From positions 83,536 to 147,535 of the forward strand of contig NZ_JANQBA010000004.1 of assembly GCF_025490915.1 (NCBI RefSeq): a stretch of 64,000 nt of DNA, written 5' to 3'. The number at the start of each line of letters is the position of its first letter. Position 1 is the first letter of the stretch. This DNA is from Lacticaseibacillus parakribbianus (GTDB taxonomy: Bacteria > Bacillota > Bacilli > Lactobacillales > Lactobacillaceae). This document shows positions 8,272-17,859 of this stretch, piece by piece. The notes under the pieces are model-generated. The model was not told the DNA's origin, did no database searches, and was given only the letters and a program-made list of their open reading frames with translations. The translations under genes and the position numbers were made by a program.

Positions 8272-9552
8272 ATGACTGAAACACAACAACCACAAGAAAA
8301 AGTAATCACCACCGGCATTTCGCGCGGTCAGGAGAACTTCGACTACACGATGCAAGAGCTCGCCGAGCTCGCCCGGGCCAACAACTACGAAGTCGTCGGC
8401 GAATCGCGCCAAAACCTCGACCGCTCGACCGCGGGCTTTTACTTCGGCACCGGCAAGGTCGAGGAAATCGCCGAGCTCGCCCGGGCCCTCGACGCGACCA
8501 CCATCCTGGTCAACGACGAGCTATCCCCGTCGCAGCTGCGCAACATCGAGAAGGTCACCAAGCTGCACGTGATCGACCGCACCCAGCTGATCCTCGAGAT
8601 TTTCGCCAACCGCGCCCAAAGCAAGACCGCCAAGACCCAAGTCGAAATCGCCCAGCTGCAATACGCACTGCCCCGGCTGCACCCAAGCGCCAACAAGCTG
8701 GACCAGCAAGGCGGCGGTGGCCTGGCCAACCGCGGGGCCGGGGAAAGTAAGCTCGAGATGGACAAGCGGGTGCTGAACAAGCGCATCGCCCGGCTGCGCC
8801 AAGAGCTCAAGGACGCCGACATCGGCGAAGAAGTGCGGCGCCAAAAGCGCCTGGAAAACGAGCTGCCGGTGGTCGCCTTAGTCGGCTACACCAACGCCGG
8901 CAAGTCCACCACGATGAACGGCCTGCTCGACCTTTTTGCCGACCACCCCGAAACCAAGCAGGTCTTTGAAAAAGACATGCTGTTCGCGACGCTCGACACC
9001 TCGGTGCGGCAGATCACGCTGCCGGATCACCGCAAGTTCCTGTTGTCCGACACCGTCGGCTTCGTCTCGAAGCTCCCGCACAAGCTGGTCGACTCCTTCA
9101 AGGCGACCTTGGCCGAGGCGGCCAACGCCGACCTGTTAATCCAGGTGGTCGATTACGCCGACCCGCACTACCAGGACATGATGGCCGTCACCGAAAAAAC
9201 GCTTGCGAGCATCGGCATCGAAAACATCCCGATGATCTACGCCTTCAACAAGGCCGACCTGCGCGACGACACGGTGTTCCCGGAGGTCAACGGCAACCAG
9301 TTCGTCTACTCCGCCAAAGATGCCAAGTCGCTCAACAAGCTGGTCGAGCTAATCGAGGGCAAGGTCTTCGCCGATAACGAGACCAACACCTACCTGATCC
9401 CCTTCGCCAAGGGCAACCTGGTCGACTTCATCAACCGCGAAACCGGCGTGATTGCAACCGACTACACCGCAGATGGCACCCAGATCAAGACGGTGGTCAA
9501 CCCGATTCAGGCCGGTCAGTTGCGGCCGTACCTGCAAGAAGACGCCCAGTAA
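8272..9552 (+). CDS. hflX: Ribosome-associated GTPase HflX
   Basis: GFYFGTGKVEEI, QLQYALPRL, GYTNAGKST, DTVGFVSKLPHKLVDSFKATL. Confidence 0.96.
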   Translation: MTETQQPQEKVITTGISRGQENFDYTMQELAELARANNYEVVGESRQNLDRSTAGFYFGTGKVEEIAELARALDATTILVNDELSPSQLRNIEKVTKLHVIDRTQLILEIFANRAQSKTAKTQVEIAQLQYALPRLHPSANKLDQQGGGGLANRGAGESKLEMDKRVLNKRIARLRQELKDADIGEEVRRQKRLENELPVVALVGYTNAGKSTTMNGLLDLFADHPETKQVFEKDMLFATLDTSVRQITLPDHRKFLLSDTVGFVSKLPHKLVDSFKATLAEAANADLLIQVVDYADPHYQDMMAVTEKTLASIGIENIPMIYAFNKADLRDDTVFPEVNGNQFVYSAKDAKSLNKLVELIEGKVFADNETNTYLIPFAKGNLVDFINRETGVIATDYTADGTQIKTVVNPIQAGQLRPYLQEDAQ

Positions 9553-9638
9553 TCACCAACGCGGCCGCTGCGCTTGCCCTTGACGCAAGCGCCGGCTGGG
9601 CCGCCGTTACCGAGGACCCCTACCACTGACGCAAACCG

Positions 9639-9672
9639 CCTCGCATGTGCAAGCTCACATGCGAGGTTTTTT
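9639..9672 (+). terminator. Intrinsic terminator after hflX
   Basis: CCTCGCATGTG-CAAGCT-CACATGCGAGG-TTTTTT. Confidence 0.9.
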
Positions 9673-9683
9673 GCTGTCTAGGC

Positions 9684-9719
9684 AAAAAAAATGCCCCCGG
9701 CCGAGGCGGCCAGGGGCAG
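9684..9719 (-). terminator. Intrinsic terminator of the amino-acid ABC operon
   Basis: On minus strand: TGCCCCTGGCCGCCTCGGCCGGGGGCA followed by a T-run. Confidence 0.85.
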
Positions 9720-9727
9720 CGATGCCA

Positions 9728-10387
9728 TCACGCGTGGTTCAGGCGGCGGTTGATCAGCCGAGCCCCGAGCGACAGCGCGTAGTTGACCACGAAGTACAGG
9801 ACGGCCAGCGCGACGAACATCGGAATGGTGTAGTTGACGTCTTGCCCGTAGATAATCTGGGCGTGGTAGGTCAGCTCCGGCAGCAAGATGATGGTCGCCA
9901 GGCTGGTGTCTTTGACCAGCGAGATGAACTGGGAGACAATCGGCGGAATCATCGCCTTGAACGCCTGCGGCAAGATGATATGAAGCATCGCCTGCACGTA
10001 AGACATCCCGTTGCTGCGAGCGGCCTCCATCTGGCCGGTCGGCACCGCATTGATGCCCGACCGGACGATTTCGGCCAGCATCGCGGATTCGAAAATGCTC
10101 ATCGCGACGATGGACGCCGGAATCACGCCCAGGCGAATGCCGATCCGCGGCAGCGCGAAGTAGGTGAAAAAGAGGATCAAGAGCAGCGGCAGGTTCCGGA
10201 TCAGGTCGATGATGAAGCCGACGAAGGCCGAGAAGAACCGCACGTTGACGTACCGGGCGATGCCCAGCAGCGTCCCGATCAGGAAGCTGAACACGATGGA
10301 GGTGACGGAGACCTCCACGGTGACCCACAGGCCCTCCAGGAGGTAGTGCAGGTTAACTTGCGAATACGCATCGATGAAGCTTTGCAT
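9728..10387 (-). CDS. Polar amino acid ABC transporter permease
   Basis: HisM/GlnP-type permease with EAA loop (EIVRSGINAVPTGQMEAARSNGMSYVQAM). Confidence 0.92.
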   Translation of the reverse strand: MQSFIDAYSQVNLHYLLEGLWVTVEVSVTSIVFSFLIGTLLGIARYVNVRFFSAFVGFIIDLIRNLPLLLILFFTYFALPRIGIRLGVIPASIVAMSIFESAMLAEIVRSGINAVPTGQMEAARSNGMSYVQAMLHIILPQAFKAMIPPIVSQFISLVKDTSLATIILLPELTYHAQIIYGQDVNYTIPMFVALAVLYFVVNYALSLGARLINRRLNHA

Positions 10388-10402
10388 GGCACTTCCCCCT
10401 TT

Positions 10403-11047
10403 CTAGGCCGTGACCCATTTCTTTTCGAGGTGCCGCATCAGGTAAGACATCGGCATCGTCAACACCAGGTAGAGCAGCCCGACCACCAGGTAGGTGTCGA
10501 AGGTGTTGAAGGTCGCGTTGGCGATGATTTTGCCCTGGTACATCAGGTCGAAACCGGCGACGAAGGCCAGAATCGATGAGTTCTTGACCAAGTTGATGAA
10601 CTGGTTGCCCAGGGGCGGAATCACGATCTTGATCGCCTGAGGGAACACGATCTGGCGCATCGCCTGGGCGTAGGACAGCCCGACGGAGCGGGCCCCTTCC
10701 ATCTGACCGACGGCGACCGACTCGATGCCGGCTCGCACCGTTTCGGCGATGAAGGCGCTGGTGTAGATGGTCAAGCCGATGGTCCCGGCGGTGAAGCCAT
10801 CCACCGGCAGCAGGTATTTAGGCACGATGACGTAAAAGCCCATGGTGATGACCAGAAGCGGAATGTTGCGGATCACCTCGACGTAGGTCTTGCCGATCAC
10901 CCGCACCCACTTGGCCGGCGAGATCTCCATCAGCGCAAAGACGGTGCCAACGATCAGGGAGAACACCAAGGCGATCAGGCTGGACAGCAGCGTGTAGCCG
11001 AGCCCGGACATCAGGGTGCCGAAGTTATTGGTCAAAATGTTCAGCAT
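10403..11047 (-). CDS. Polar amino acid ABC transporter permease
   Basis: EVIRNIPLLV, ETVRAGIESVAVGQMEGARSVGLSYAQAMRQIVFPQA. Confidence 0.92.
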   Translation of the reverse strand: MLNILTNNFGTLMSGLGYTLLSSLIALVFSLIVGTVFALMEISPAKWVRVIGKTYVEVIRNIPLLVITMGFYVIVPKYLLPVDGFTAGTIGLTIYTSAFIAETVRAGIESVAVGQMEGARSVGLSYAQAMRQIVFPQAIKIVIPPLGNQFINLVKNSSILAFVAGFDLMYQGKIIANATFNTFDTYLVVGLLYLVLTMPMSYLMRHLEKKWVTA

Positions 11048-11868
11048 TACTCCACCTCCTTGATGTCAAAGCCCGGAATGTCGGCGAACCACTTGTTGAT
11101 CAGCCGCTCGTAGGTGCCGTTGGCGCGAAGCTGCGCCAGCGCCTTGTTCAGCGCCTTGCGCAGGTTGGTCTGGCCCTGGTTCAGCGCGATGCCGTACGGC
11201 TCCTTGGTGAAGGTGCCGCCGACCACCACGTAGCCGGGGTCTTGCTGGGACATCCCGTACAAAATGCCGTTGTCGGTGCTCAGCGCGTCGCCTTGCCCGG
11301 ACTTCAGCGCCGTGAACGCCTGGGCGTAATCGGCCAGCTGCAGCACCGTGGTTTGCGGGGCGGCCTTTTTGACGTTGTCGACCGAGTTGGAGCCCTGAAC
11401 GCCGATCACCTTGGTGCCGGCGGTCAGATCCTTGATCGAGTGAACCTTGCTTCCCTTTTTGACCAAAAGCGACTGGCCGGCCTTGAAGTAGGAATCCGTG
11501 AAGTCCAAAACCTTCTGCCGCTCCGGCGTGATGGTCATGGTCGCAATCACCGCGTCCAGGTTGCCGCCCTTGAGCATCGGCACCCGGGTGTCCGAGGTGA
11601 CCTGCACCAAGGTGGCCTTGGCCGCCTTGCCCAGCACCTGCTTGGTCAAGGCGTTGGCCATGTCGATTTCAAAGCCCTGAATCTTGCCGGTCTTGGTGTT
11701 CATCAGGCCGAACAGCCGGGTGTCGGCCTTGACGCCCCAGACGATCGTGTCGGTTTTCTTGGCGTGGGCCAAGGCGTCTTGGTCGGCGACGCTTGCGCCG
11801 CACCCTGCCGCCACGCCGGCCACCACCATGAGAGCGACGGCCGTGAGCCATAATTTTAGCTTGTGCAT
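11047..11868 (-). CDS. Amino acid ABC transporter substrate-binding lipoprotein
   Basis: Lipobox VAGVAAGC; SBP family-3 sequence; RBS GGAGGGCGCCT before ATG 11868. Confidence 0.92.
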   Translation of the reverse strand: MHKLKLWLTAVALMVVAGVAAGCGASVADQDALAHAKKTDTIVWGVKADTRLFGLMNTKTGKIQGFEIDMANALTKQVLGKAAKATLVQVTSDTRVPMLKGGNLDAVIATMTITPERQKVLDFTDSYFKAGQSLLVKKGSKVHSIKDLTAGTKVIGVQGSNSVDNVKKAAPQTTVLQLADYAQAFTALKSGQGDALSTDNGILYGMSQQDPGYVVVGGTFTKEPYGIALNQGQTNLRKALNKALAQLRANGTYERLINKWFADIPGFDIKEVE

Positions 11869-11878
11869 AGGCGCCCTC

Positions 11879-12616
11879 CTAGTGGTTGAAAATCTTGCTG
11901 ATGAACTCCTGCGCCCGGGGATCCTTCGGGTGATCGAAGAAGCCGGCGACGTCGGTGGCGTCCTCGAGAATCTGGCCATCCGCCATGAAGATGATGCGGT
12001 CGCCGACGCGCTTGGCAAAGCCCATTTCGTGGGTCACCACGACCATGGTCATGCCTTGCTTGGCGATGGTCTGCATGACGTCCAAGACGTCGCCGATCAT
12101 TTCGGGGTCCAGCGCCGAGGTCGGCTCGTCGAAGAGAATCGCGCGGGGCTTCATCGCCAAGCTGCGGGCGATGGCGACACGCTGCTTTTGGCCGCCGGAC
12201 AGGGCCGCCGGGTACTTTTGGGCCTGATCCTTCAGCCCGACCATGTCGAGCAGCTCAAGCGCCTCCTTCTCGACCTCGGCGCGGTCGCGGTGCAGCACCA
12301 GTCGAGGGCCGAGCGTAATGTTATCAATAACGGTTTTGTTTGCGTAAAGATTGAAGTGCTGGAACACCATGCCGACGTTCTTGCGAATCTTGTCCATGTT
12401 GGTGTTTTTCTCGGCGAGGTCAAAATCATTCACGATAAGTTTGCCTTCCGTGATTCGCTCCAGCCCGTTGATGGTTCGAAGCAGCGTGCTTTTGCCCGAT
12501 CCGGACGGCCCGATGATCGTGACCACTTCGCCGCGGTCGATGGTCAGGTTGATGTCCTTGAGTGCGTGAAACTTCCCGTAATACTTCTCGACGTCGTGAA
12601 ACTCGATCATTGACAT
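11879..12616 (-). CDS. Polar amino acid ABC transporter ATP-binding protein (GlnQ-like)
   Basis: Walker A GPSGSGKST, signature LSGGQKQRVAIARSLAM, AAGGAGG RBS. Confidence 0.95.
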   Translation of the reverse strand: MSMIEFHDVEKYYGKFHALKDINLTIDRGEVVTIIGPSGSGKSTLLRTINGLERITEGKLIVNDFDLAEKNTNMDKIRKNVGMVFQHFNLYANKTVIDNITLGPRLVLHRDRAEVEKEALELLDMVGLKDQAQKYPAALSGGQKQRVAIARSLAMKPRAILFDEPTSALDPEMIGDVLDVMQTIAKQGMTMVVVTHEMGFAKRVGDRIIFMADGQILEDATDVAGFFDHPKDPRAQEFISKIFNH

Positions 12617-12869
12617 CGAATCGCCTCCTTTTAAGCATGCGTTTGTGTACGACCGACGCACCGGCCCGGCGAACGTTTGGCTTTTGATTAAGCCTCCGTG
12701 TGGGGGTGCCGGCGGGATTTTACCTAGACCACTACCATCATACCCTAGCCAAATTCGCGGTGGCAAGCAATCAGGCTCGCGCTTGGACACAAAAAGGCCG
12801 TGCGTCAGCCGATAAAATCATTAAAATAATCTTACCGGTTTTTTCGCACGGTCGCAAATTTAGTTTTGG

Positions 12870-13694
12870 TTAGTCCCGCGGGGCCTGCACGTCCGGGCGA
12901 ACGGTATAGGCGAGCTGGGCGGAAATAGTATAAGGCGTGACCTTTTGGATAAGCCCGTGGCGCCCGGGCTGCATCACCTCGCCGCCGGTCAGGAACACAT
13001 GGGCCAGCGCCAGTTGGTAATCCTTCAGGGCCGCGGCGGTTGGCATCAGCCCCACCCGCGTGATCGTCCCCAAGGTGGTCGGCGTCAGCGCGTTCAGACC
13101 GCCCTCGATCACCAGCTGCTTGCCGCTTTGGGTCAGGGCGAAGTACGGCAGCTCGAACGGGCCGCCGATCGCCGCCACCGGCTGATGGGTGTGGGAGACC
13201 ACTCGCGCGATCGCGCGTTCGTCCAGCCCCTGGTAGTTCTCGGTCAACGCCCCGCTTTGGCGCAGCTGGTCGACCAGCACATCCAGATTGGCCTGGTCGA
13301 CCACCACCGTCGCCGGCAGGAGTCGCGCTTCGGTGAACAGGCCATTGGAGGCCCCGAGGTTGGTCCGCTGCAACAGCGCGGCCTCGGCCGCCTTGGCCGC
13401 CTGCGGGTTGCCGCCGAGCAACTTCTCGACTTTCGGCGACACGTCCCACTTCATCTGCTTGTCCGTAAAATAATAGAAGAAATTCAGCACGATGAAGTAC
13501 AACAGCACCAGAAAGGCCAGCAAGAACAGCACCCCGCCGACGCGGTAGTTGACGTAGCGCAGGTGCCGAATCGCCTGGTACAGCAGGTAAAAATTGGCGC
13601 CGAAGGCCACGATGGTGAAGGCCTTCCCCTTCGCCTTGTCCTGAATGTTGAAGTAACTCAACGCGCGGTTGAGCAGATCAAGAGCAGTGAGCAT
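12870..13694 (-). CDS. Conserved membrane protein of unknown function (possibly a DUF6681-type lactobacillar protein)
   Basis: Two N-terminal TM segments, AAAGGAAG RBS; family name from memory only. Confidence 0.55.
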   Translation of the reverse strand: MLTALDLLNRALSYFNIQDKAKGKAFTIVAFGANFYLLYQAIRHLRYVNYRVGGVLFLLAFLVLLYFIVLNFFYYFTDKQMKWDVSPKVEKLLGGNPQAAKAAEAALLQRTNLGASNGLFTEARLLPATVVVDQANLDVLVDQLRQSGALTENYQGLDERAIARVVSHTHQPVAAIGGPFELPYFALTQSGKQLVIEGGLNALTPTTLGTITRVGLMPTAAALKDYQLALAHVFLTGGEVMQPGRHGLIQKVTPYTISAQLAYTVRPDVQAPRD

Positions 13695-13710
13695 GGAATA
13701 CTTCCTTTCA

Positions 13711-13988
13711 GAGGGTGGCGCGGTGCGGTTAGCCGACCGGCCAGCGCAGGACTGGTGCTTGGGGCGGCACTTTGCCCCGAGTGCCGGTCCTAGCTGGACG
13801 CGTCGGCGATGCGCCGCGGAACCCGTTTAGAGGGTGGACCACGGCGCATGCACGGGACGGGTAGCCTAGCCGTGGCGCTTGAGGCCCGGGCCTGGCCGCG
13901 AGTGACGCGGCGTAGCTAGCCGCTCCCGCGTTGCCGTGGGGAACCCGTTTGGAGGGTGGCGCGGTGCGGTTGTCCGACCGGCCAGCTA
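13711..13988 (+). repeat. Hairpin-repeat array A: units 13711-13829, 13830-13951 and truncated 13952-13988
   Basis: ~120-bp head-to-tail units (GAGGGTGG...AACCCGTTT[AG]); each folds into a long hairpin; truncated unit ends at the stop codon of the 13986-14528 gene. Confidence 0.85.
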
Positions 13989-14528
13989 CTTCGTCGAACC
14001 GCTGCTGGCCTTACTACTGCTGCCGGATCCGACGTCACCGGTGGTGTCGCCGGTCGTCCCGACGGTGGTGTTACCCGTGGTGTCCCCGGTGGTGTCGCCA
14101 TCGGTACCGGTCGTGGTGTCGCCGCTGCCGGTGGTCGTCGTCTCCTGGGTTGTGCCGTCACCGGTGTCGCCGGTGGTCCCGGTGCCAGTCCCGGTCGTCG
14201 TGTCGTTCCCATCCGTGGTTTGATCGGTGCCGGTGGTGGCTTTAGTGCTACTGCTGGTCGCACTGGAGGTCGCGCTGTCGGCACCGGCGGCCGGTTTTTC
14301 AGGCGCCTTGCTGGCAGTTGAGGCACTGCTGCTGGTGGCCGCCGGCTCGCTGCTGCCCTTGCTGCTGTTTTTGGCCTTCAGGCTGGAGGCCAGCGAGCTT
14401 TGCGCCTCGCGCGACTTGGGGGTGCTGGACGGATTGACCGCATTATTGATCAGACTGTAGCCGCTAATCAGGATAATAATAGAAACAATCGCTGCCGGTG
14501 ACAGCAGCGGCGGGGTGCGATAAGCCAT
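13986..14528 (-). CDS. Membrane-anchored protein with a long Ser/Ala then Thr/Gly/Asp-rich low-complexity tail
   Basis: N-terminal TM (AAIVSIIILISGYSLI) then ...TTGTGTGTTGDTGDGTTQETTTTGSGDTTTGTDGDTTGDTTGNTTVGTTGDTTGD...; RBS GAAAGGAGTTTCCC. Confidence 0.75.
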   Translation of the reverse strand: MAYRTPPLLSPAAIVSIIILISGYSLINNAVNPSSTPKSREAQSSLASSLKAKNSSKGSSEPAATSSSASTASKAPEKPAAGADSATSSATSSSTKATTGTDQTTDGNDTTTGTGTGTTGDTGDGTTQETTTTGSGDTTTGTDGDTTGDTTGNTTVGTTGDTTGDVGSGSSSKASSGSTK

Positions 14529-14995
14529 GGGAAACTCCTTTCGGCAAAACCAGCCACCGGCGACCACGGGGTCACTCGGGCGTCTCGCCCAAACATCTTG
14601 CTTCAATTGTAGCGTAGATGTGTGCGTAAAACGGGACGAAATGGTCAAGTTTATGAAAGTTAAACAAAGACGCACCAAATCCGCCGGCGGGAAGTACCCC
14701 GGCGGCGGATCTGGGCATTGTGGTCACGTGGGGGTCTACAAGGCGTTGGGTGGCCAGGCTCCTGTCCCACCACGACGCTGTAGCGCCGCGCTGGGGCCAA
14801 AACCAGGTCCCGCACCTGTCCGGCACCGGCTGGCAGCTTGTTGCCACTACCGCGCGGTGCCGCCGTCCCAGTTCCTGCAGATGGTGCCGCGGGGCTGGGG
14901 TCGTACCCGCCTAACTTAGGACTGCGCCGTGCGGTGACATCCACACGCCTGAGCAGGCGGTCGTGCTTTGGCTCTAAAACGGGTTACGCCGCCTG

Positions 14996-15039
14996 AGCCA
15001 GCACACCTTCCGGGCCTCCGGAACGGTTTGTTGTGCTGG
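14996..15039. other. Nested hairpin in the ~1.1-kb ORF-poor region
   Basis: GCCAGCACA...TTCCGG/CCGGAA...TGTGCTGGC. Confidence 0.5.
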
Positions 15040-15310
15040 CCGGTACGCGTCCCGGCCGCCTCTCCCGCCCGCGGCTACCTCCGTACTTGGAGTTGGACGT
15101 TTGATAATGCTGCAACCGGTTATCCACTACGATTAATGATTCCCGCCCAAGGTACGACGGGTTCCACTGATAGCATCGGACGGGGCCGGGCTGGGGCCTG
15201 GTCTGCGTGAGGTAGCGTGGCGCTTGCCACTGGATCGCCGCCGAAGAAGGGTTTGTCACGGTGGCCGGCCACCGACCCCTATCCTAGTGATCACTTGAGT
15301 TTAGCTTAGC

Positions 15311-15326
15311 AGGTAAGCGGTTACCT
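15311..15326. promoter_or_regulatory. Palindromic cre-like operator AGGTAAGCGGTTACCT
   Basis: 6-bp inverted-repeat arms; inner 14-mer GGTAAGCGGTTACC matches cre TGWAANCGNTNWCA at 12 of 14 positions. Confidence 0.4.
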
Positions 15327-15676
15327 GGCAAATTTTAAGCTCGCAAAGCGCCAAAAAAAAGCTGCTCGCCACGCCCCCTTGTCGCGACACGAACAGGCGA
15401 AACATAGGTTCCAAACTGTATCAGTGTTGTGCCACGCGAAATTGTTTGTGAAAGTAATACTATGTAACATCCCCGTAATTGCGGCCTTGATAACGGTAGT
15501 GAGCATCCGGCGAGTTCCCGTTTTCTGTGCTAATGCAGCGTTTTCTCCGGTGTTGTCCACGCCACTTACGTTAGTTACATATGGTTTCGTTAGTTCGAAA
15601 AAGTTCGCTTTTTCACAAGCTAGCCTTAGGATGACTTAGTAAACAAATTCACAATAACCGAAAGGAAGTTCACATT

Positions 15677-16756
15677 ATGGGATTGGTTGACGCGATTAAG
15701 CAAACCTTCACGAACAGTGCCATTATTAGTTCAATCACCTCTGTCATCTTCATCATTTTCCTGGGATTCTACCTCCGCAAGCGCGGGACCCTCGGGGCCG
15801 ACTTCGGGAAAGTCCTGACCAAGGTTGTCTTGGCCGTGGCCCTGCCGGCCTTGGCCTTCAACTCCTTCATGGCCCCGATCAACGGCGACACGCTGCGTCA
15901 GGGCATGAGCGTTCTGGTCTGGGGGATCTTGATTTACATCATCTTGATCTTCGTGACCCCGCTGCCGTACCTGAAGTACAAGGGCGACAAGCGAACCACG
16001 CTTTCCGTTCTGACGATTTTCGGCTCCACCACCTTCTTCGGCATTCCGATCGTCGGCGCCGTGCTCGGGCCTAAGGGCGTGATGTACAGCTCGATTTTCA
16101 ACATCGGCTACCGCATCTTCCTTTACTCCTACGGCTACATCCGCATGTCCGGTCTGAAGATGGACCGCGACAACGTGAAGAAAATGTTCCTGAACCCGGT
16201 TGTCATCGCGACGTTCCTCGGCCTGATCCTCTGGCTGGTTCAAGACGCGATGCCGCATGTCACCGCAGCGGTTGCCGCTAACGGCGCCGTGGTTGCCGGC
16301 GGCGGTACCGCCTCTGTTGCCTTCTACCGCATCGACCAAACCGCCCTTTGGCTGTTCAAGCCACTCCAGTACTTGGCCAACCTGACCTCACCGCTGGCTT
16401 GGCTTGCCATCGGGATCACGCTGGGCTCCATCTCCTTCAAGGAAGCCGCGTCCGATTCCACCAGCTGGTACTACAGCCTGAACAAGGTCATCTTGGTGCC
16501 GCTTTTGAACCTGATTTTGCTGCTGATCCTCAACGCCACCGGCATCATGCCGGTCAGCTACGTCGCGTTGGCCACGATGTGCATCATGATGGCCACCCCG
16601 ACCGCGGCGGTCACCTCGGCCTACGCGATCAGCTTCGACCACGAGGCGGTCATGGCCTCCGATGCGTCGCTTCTGTCGACCATCGTCGCCGTCGTCGCCA
16701 TGCCGTTTTGGATTGCGATCCTGCAGATTCTGAACACGACCGGGCTGTTCAAGTAA
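15677..16756 (+). CDS. AEC family transporter (malate permease / auxin efflux carrier-like)
   Basis: GFYLRKRGTLGADFGKVLTKVVLAVALPALAFNSFM, STTFFGIPIV; GAAAGGAAG RBS. Confidence 0.88.
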   Translation: MGLVDAIKQTFTNSAIISSITSVIFIIFLGFYLRKRGTLGADFGKVLTKVVLAVALPALAFNSFMAPINGDTLRQGMSVLVWGILIYIILIFVTPLPYLKYKGDKRTTLSVLTIFGSTTFFGIPIVGAVLGPKGVMYSSIFNIGYRIFLYSYGYIRMSGLKMDRDNVKKMFLNPVVIATFLGLILWLVQDAMPHVTAAVAANGAVVAGGGTASVAFYRIDQTALWLFKPLQYLANLTSPLAWLAIGITLGSISFKEAASDSTSWYYSLNKVILVPLLNLILLLILNATGIMPVSYVALATMCIMMATPTAAVTSAYAISFDHEAVMASDASLLSTIVAVVAMPFWIAILQILNTTGLFK

Positions 16757-16786
16757 AAAACGTCAAGCAAGAAAGGATAGATGTGT

Positions 16787-17788
16787 ATGTTTAAGATCGT
16801 CGCTTACGGGGTACGGGAGAACGAGGTCCCTTACTTCAAGCAGCTGAACAAGTACAACTACGAGCTGAAGCTGGTGCCCGAGTTTTTGACCCACGACAAC
16901 GTGGAGACGGCCAAGGGTGCCGACGGGGTGATGCTGCGAGCCAACTGCGTCGCGGATGCAGAGAACCTCGCCAAATTCAACGCGTGGGGCATCAAGTACG
17001 TGATGACGCGGACGGTCGGCTTCAACCACATCGACCTGAACGCAATCAAGCAGTACGGCATGAAGTGTGCCCGCGTTCCTGCCTACTCTCCTTACGCCGT
17101 GGCCGAACTGGCGCAGACGCTGGGCATGATGCTCTACCGTCACACCGCCTTGGCCACCAGCAACACCTTCAACGGCAGCTTCGCCGTTGACCCGGCCACC
17201 TTCTCGCGTGAGGTTCACTCAAGCACCGTCGGCATCGTCGGCGCCGGCAAAATCGGCGCAACCGAGGCCAGCCTGTACCACGGCATGGGCAGCACCGTTT
17301 TGGCCTACGACCCGTACCCGTCCGATTACGCCCGTCAGTTCGTCACCTTCGTCGAAGAAGACGCGCTTTTGGCCAAGGCCGACATCGTCTCGATTCACAC
17401 GCCTTACTTCCCTGGCGTCAACGACAACCTGGTCGACGCCGCCTTCATCGCCAAGATGAAGGACGGGGCGATGCTGGTCAACACGGCTCGCGGCGAGCTG
17501 GTCGATTACGCGGCCGTCCTCGCGGCGTTGAAATCCGGCAAACTCGGCGGCTTTGCCACCGACGTGTTCAAGCACGAGGCCAAGCTGATGGGTCACCAAT
17601 TCGCTGGTGCCTTGCCGGATCCCGAGCTTGAAGCCCTGCGCCAGCTGTACCCGAAGGTGCTGATCACGCCGCACATCGGTTCTTACACGGAACCGGCGCT
17701 GCACGACATGATCACTGTGTCCTACGACAACTTCGACGAAGCGCAACGCACCGGCCACACCAAGAACGACATCAAGTTGCCGGATTAA
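16787..17788 (+). CDS. D-2-hydroxyacid dehydrogenase (D-LDH-like)
   Basis: VGIVGAGKIG, LVNTARGELVD, HIGSYTEPA motifs. Confidence 0.92.
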   Translation: MFKIVAYGVRENEVPYFKQLNKYNYELKLVPEFLTHDNVETAKGADGVMLRANCVADAENLAKFNAWGIKYVMTRTVGFNHIDLNAIKQYGMKCARVPAYSPYAVAELAQTLGMMLYRHTALATSNTFNGSFAVDPATFSREVHSSTVGIVGAGKIGATEASLYHGMGSTVLAYDPYPSDYARQFVTFVEEDALLAKADIVSIHTPYFPGVNDNLVDAAFIAKMKDGAMLVNTARGELVDYAAVLAALKSGKLGGFATDVFKHEAKLMGHQFAGALPDPELEALRQLYPKVLITPHIGSYTEPALHDMITVSYDNFDEAQRTGHTKNDIKLPD

Positions 17789-17800
17789 GCCGGCGACGCC

Positions 17801-17845
17801 AAAGCCCTGACACCATCGCGGTTGCGATGCGCGTCAGGGCTTTTT
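17801..17845. terminator. Bidirectional terminator between the dehydrogenase and the response regulator
   Basis: AAAGCCCTGAC...GTCAGGGCTTTTT. Confidence 0.85.
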
Positions 17846-17859
17846 GTGTGGGTGAAAAC

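Noticed and set aside
9556-9608. GC-rich hairpin AACGCGGCC...GGGCCGCCGTT after hflX as another copy of the repeat family
   Set aside because: Lacks the TTAGCGGGA/TCCCGC core and unit boundaries; more likely an independent 3' hairpin before the true terminator
12790-12850. Long imperfect inverted repeat GGCCGTGCG...CGCACGGTC around a terminator
   Set aside because: Explained by an ordinary terminator region downstream of the membrane-protein gene
13711-13988. CRISPR array
   Set aside because: Units are ~120 bp, contiguous and internally palindromic, with no short-repeat/unique-spacer pattern and no cas genes
15115-15130. Single TTATCCACT as a further DnaA box
   Set aside because: Isolated near-match without neighbouring sites
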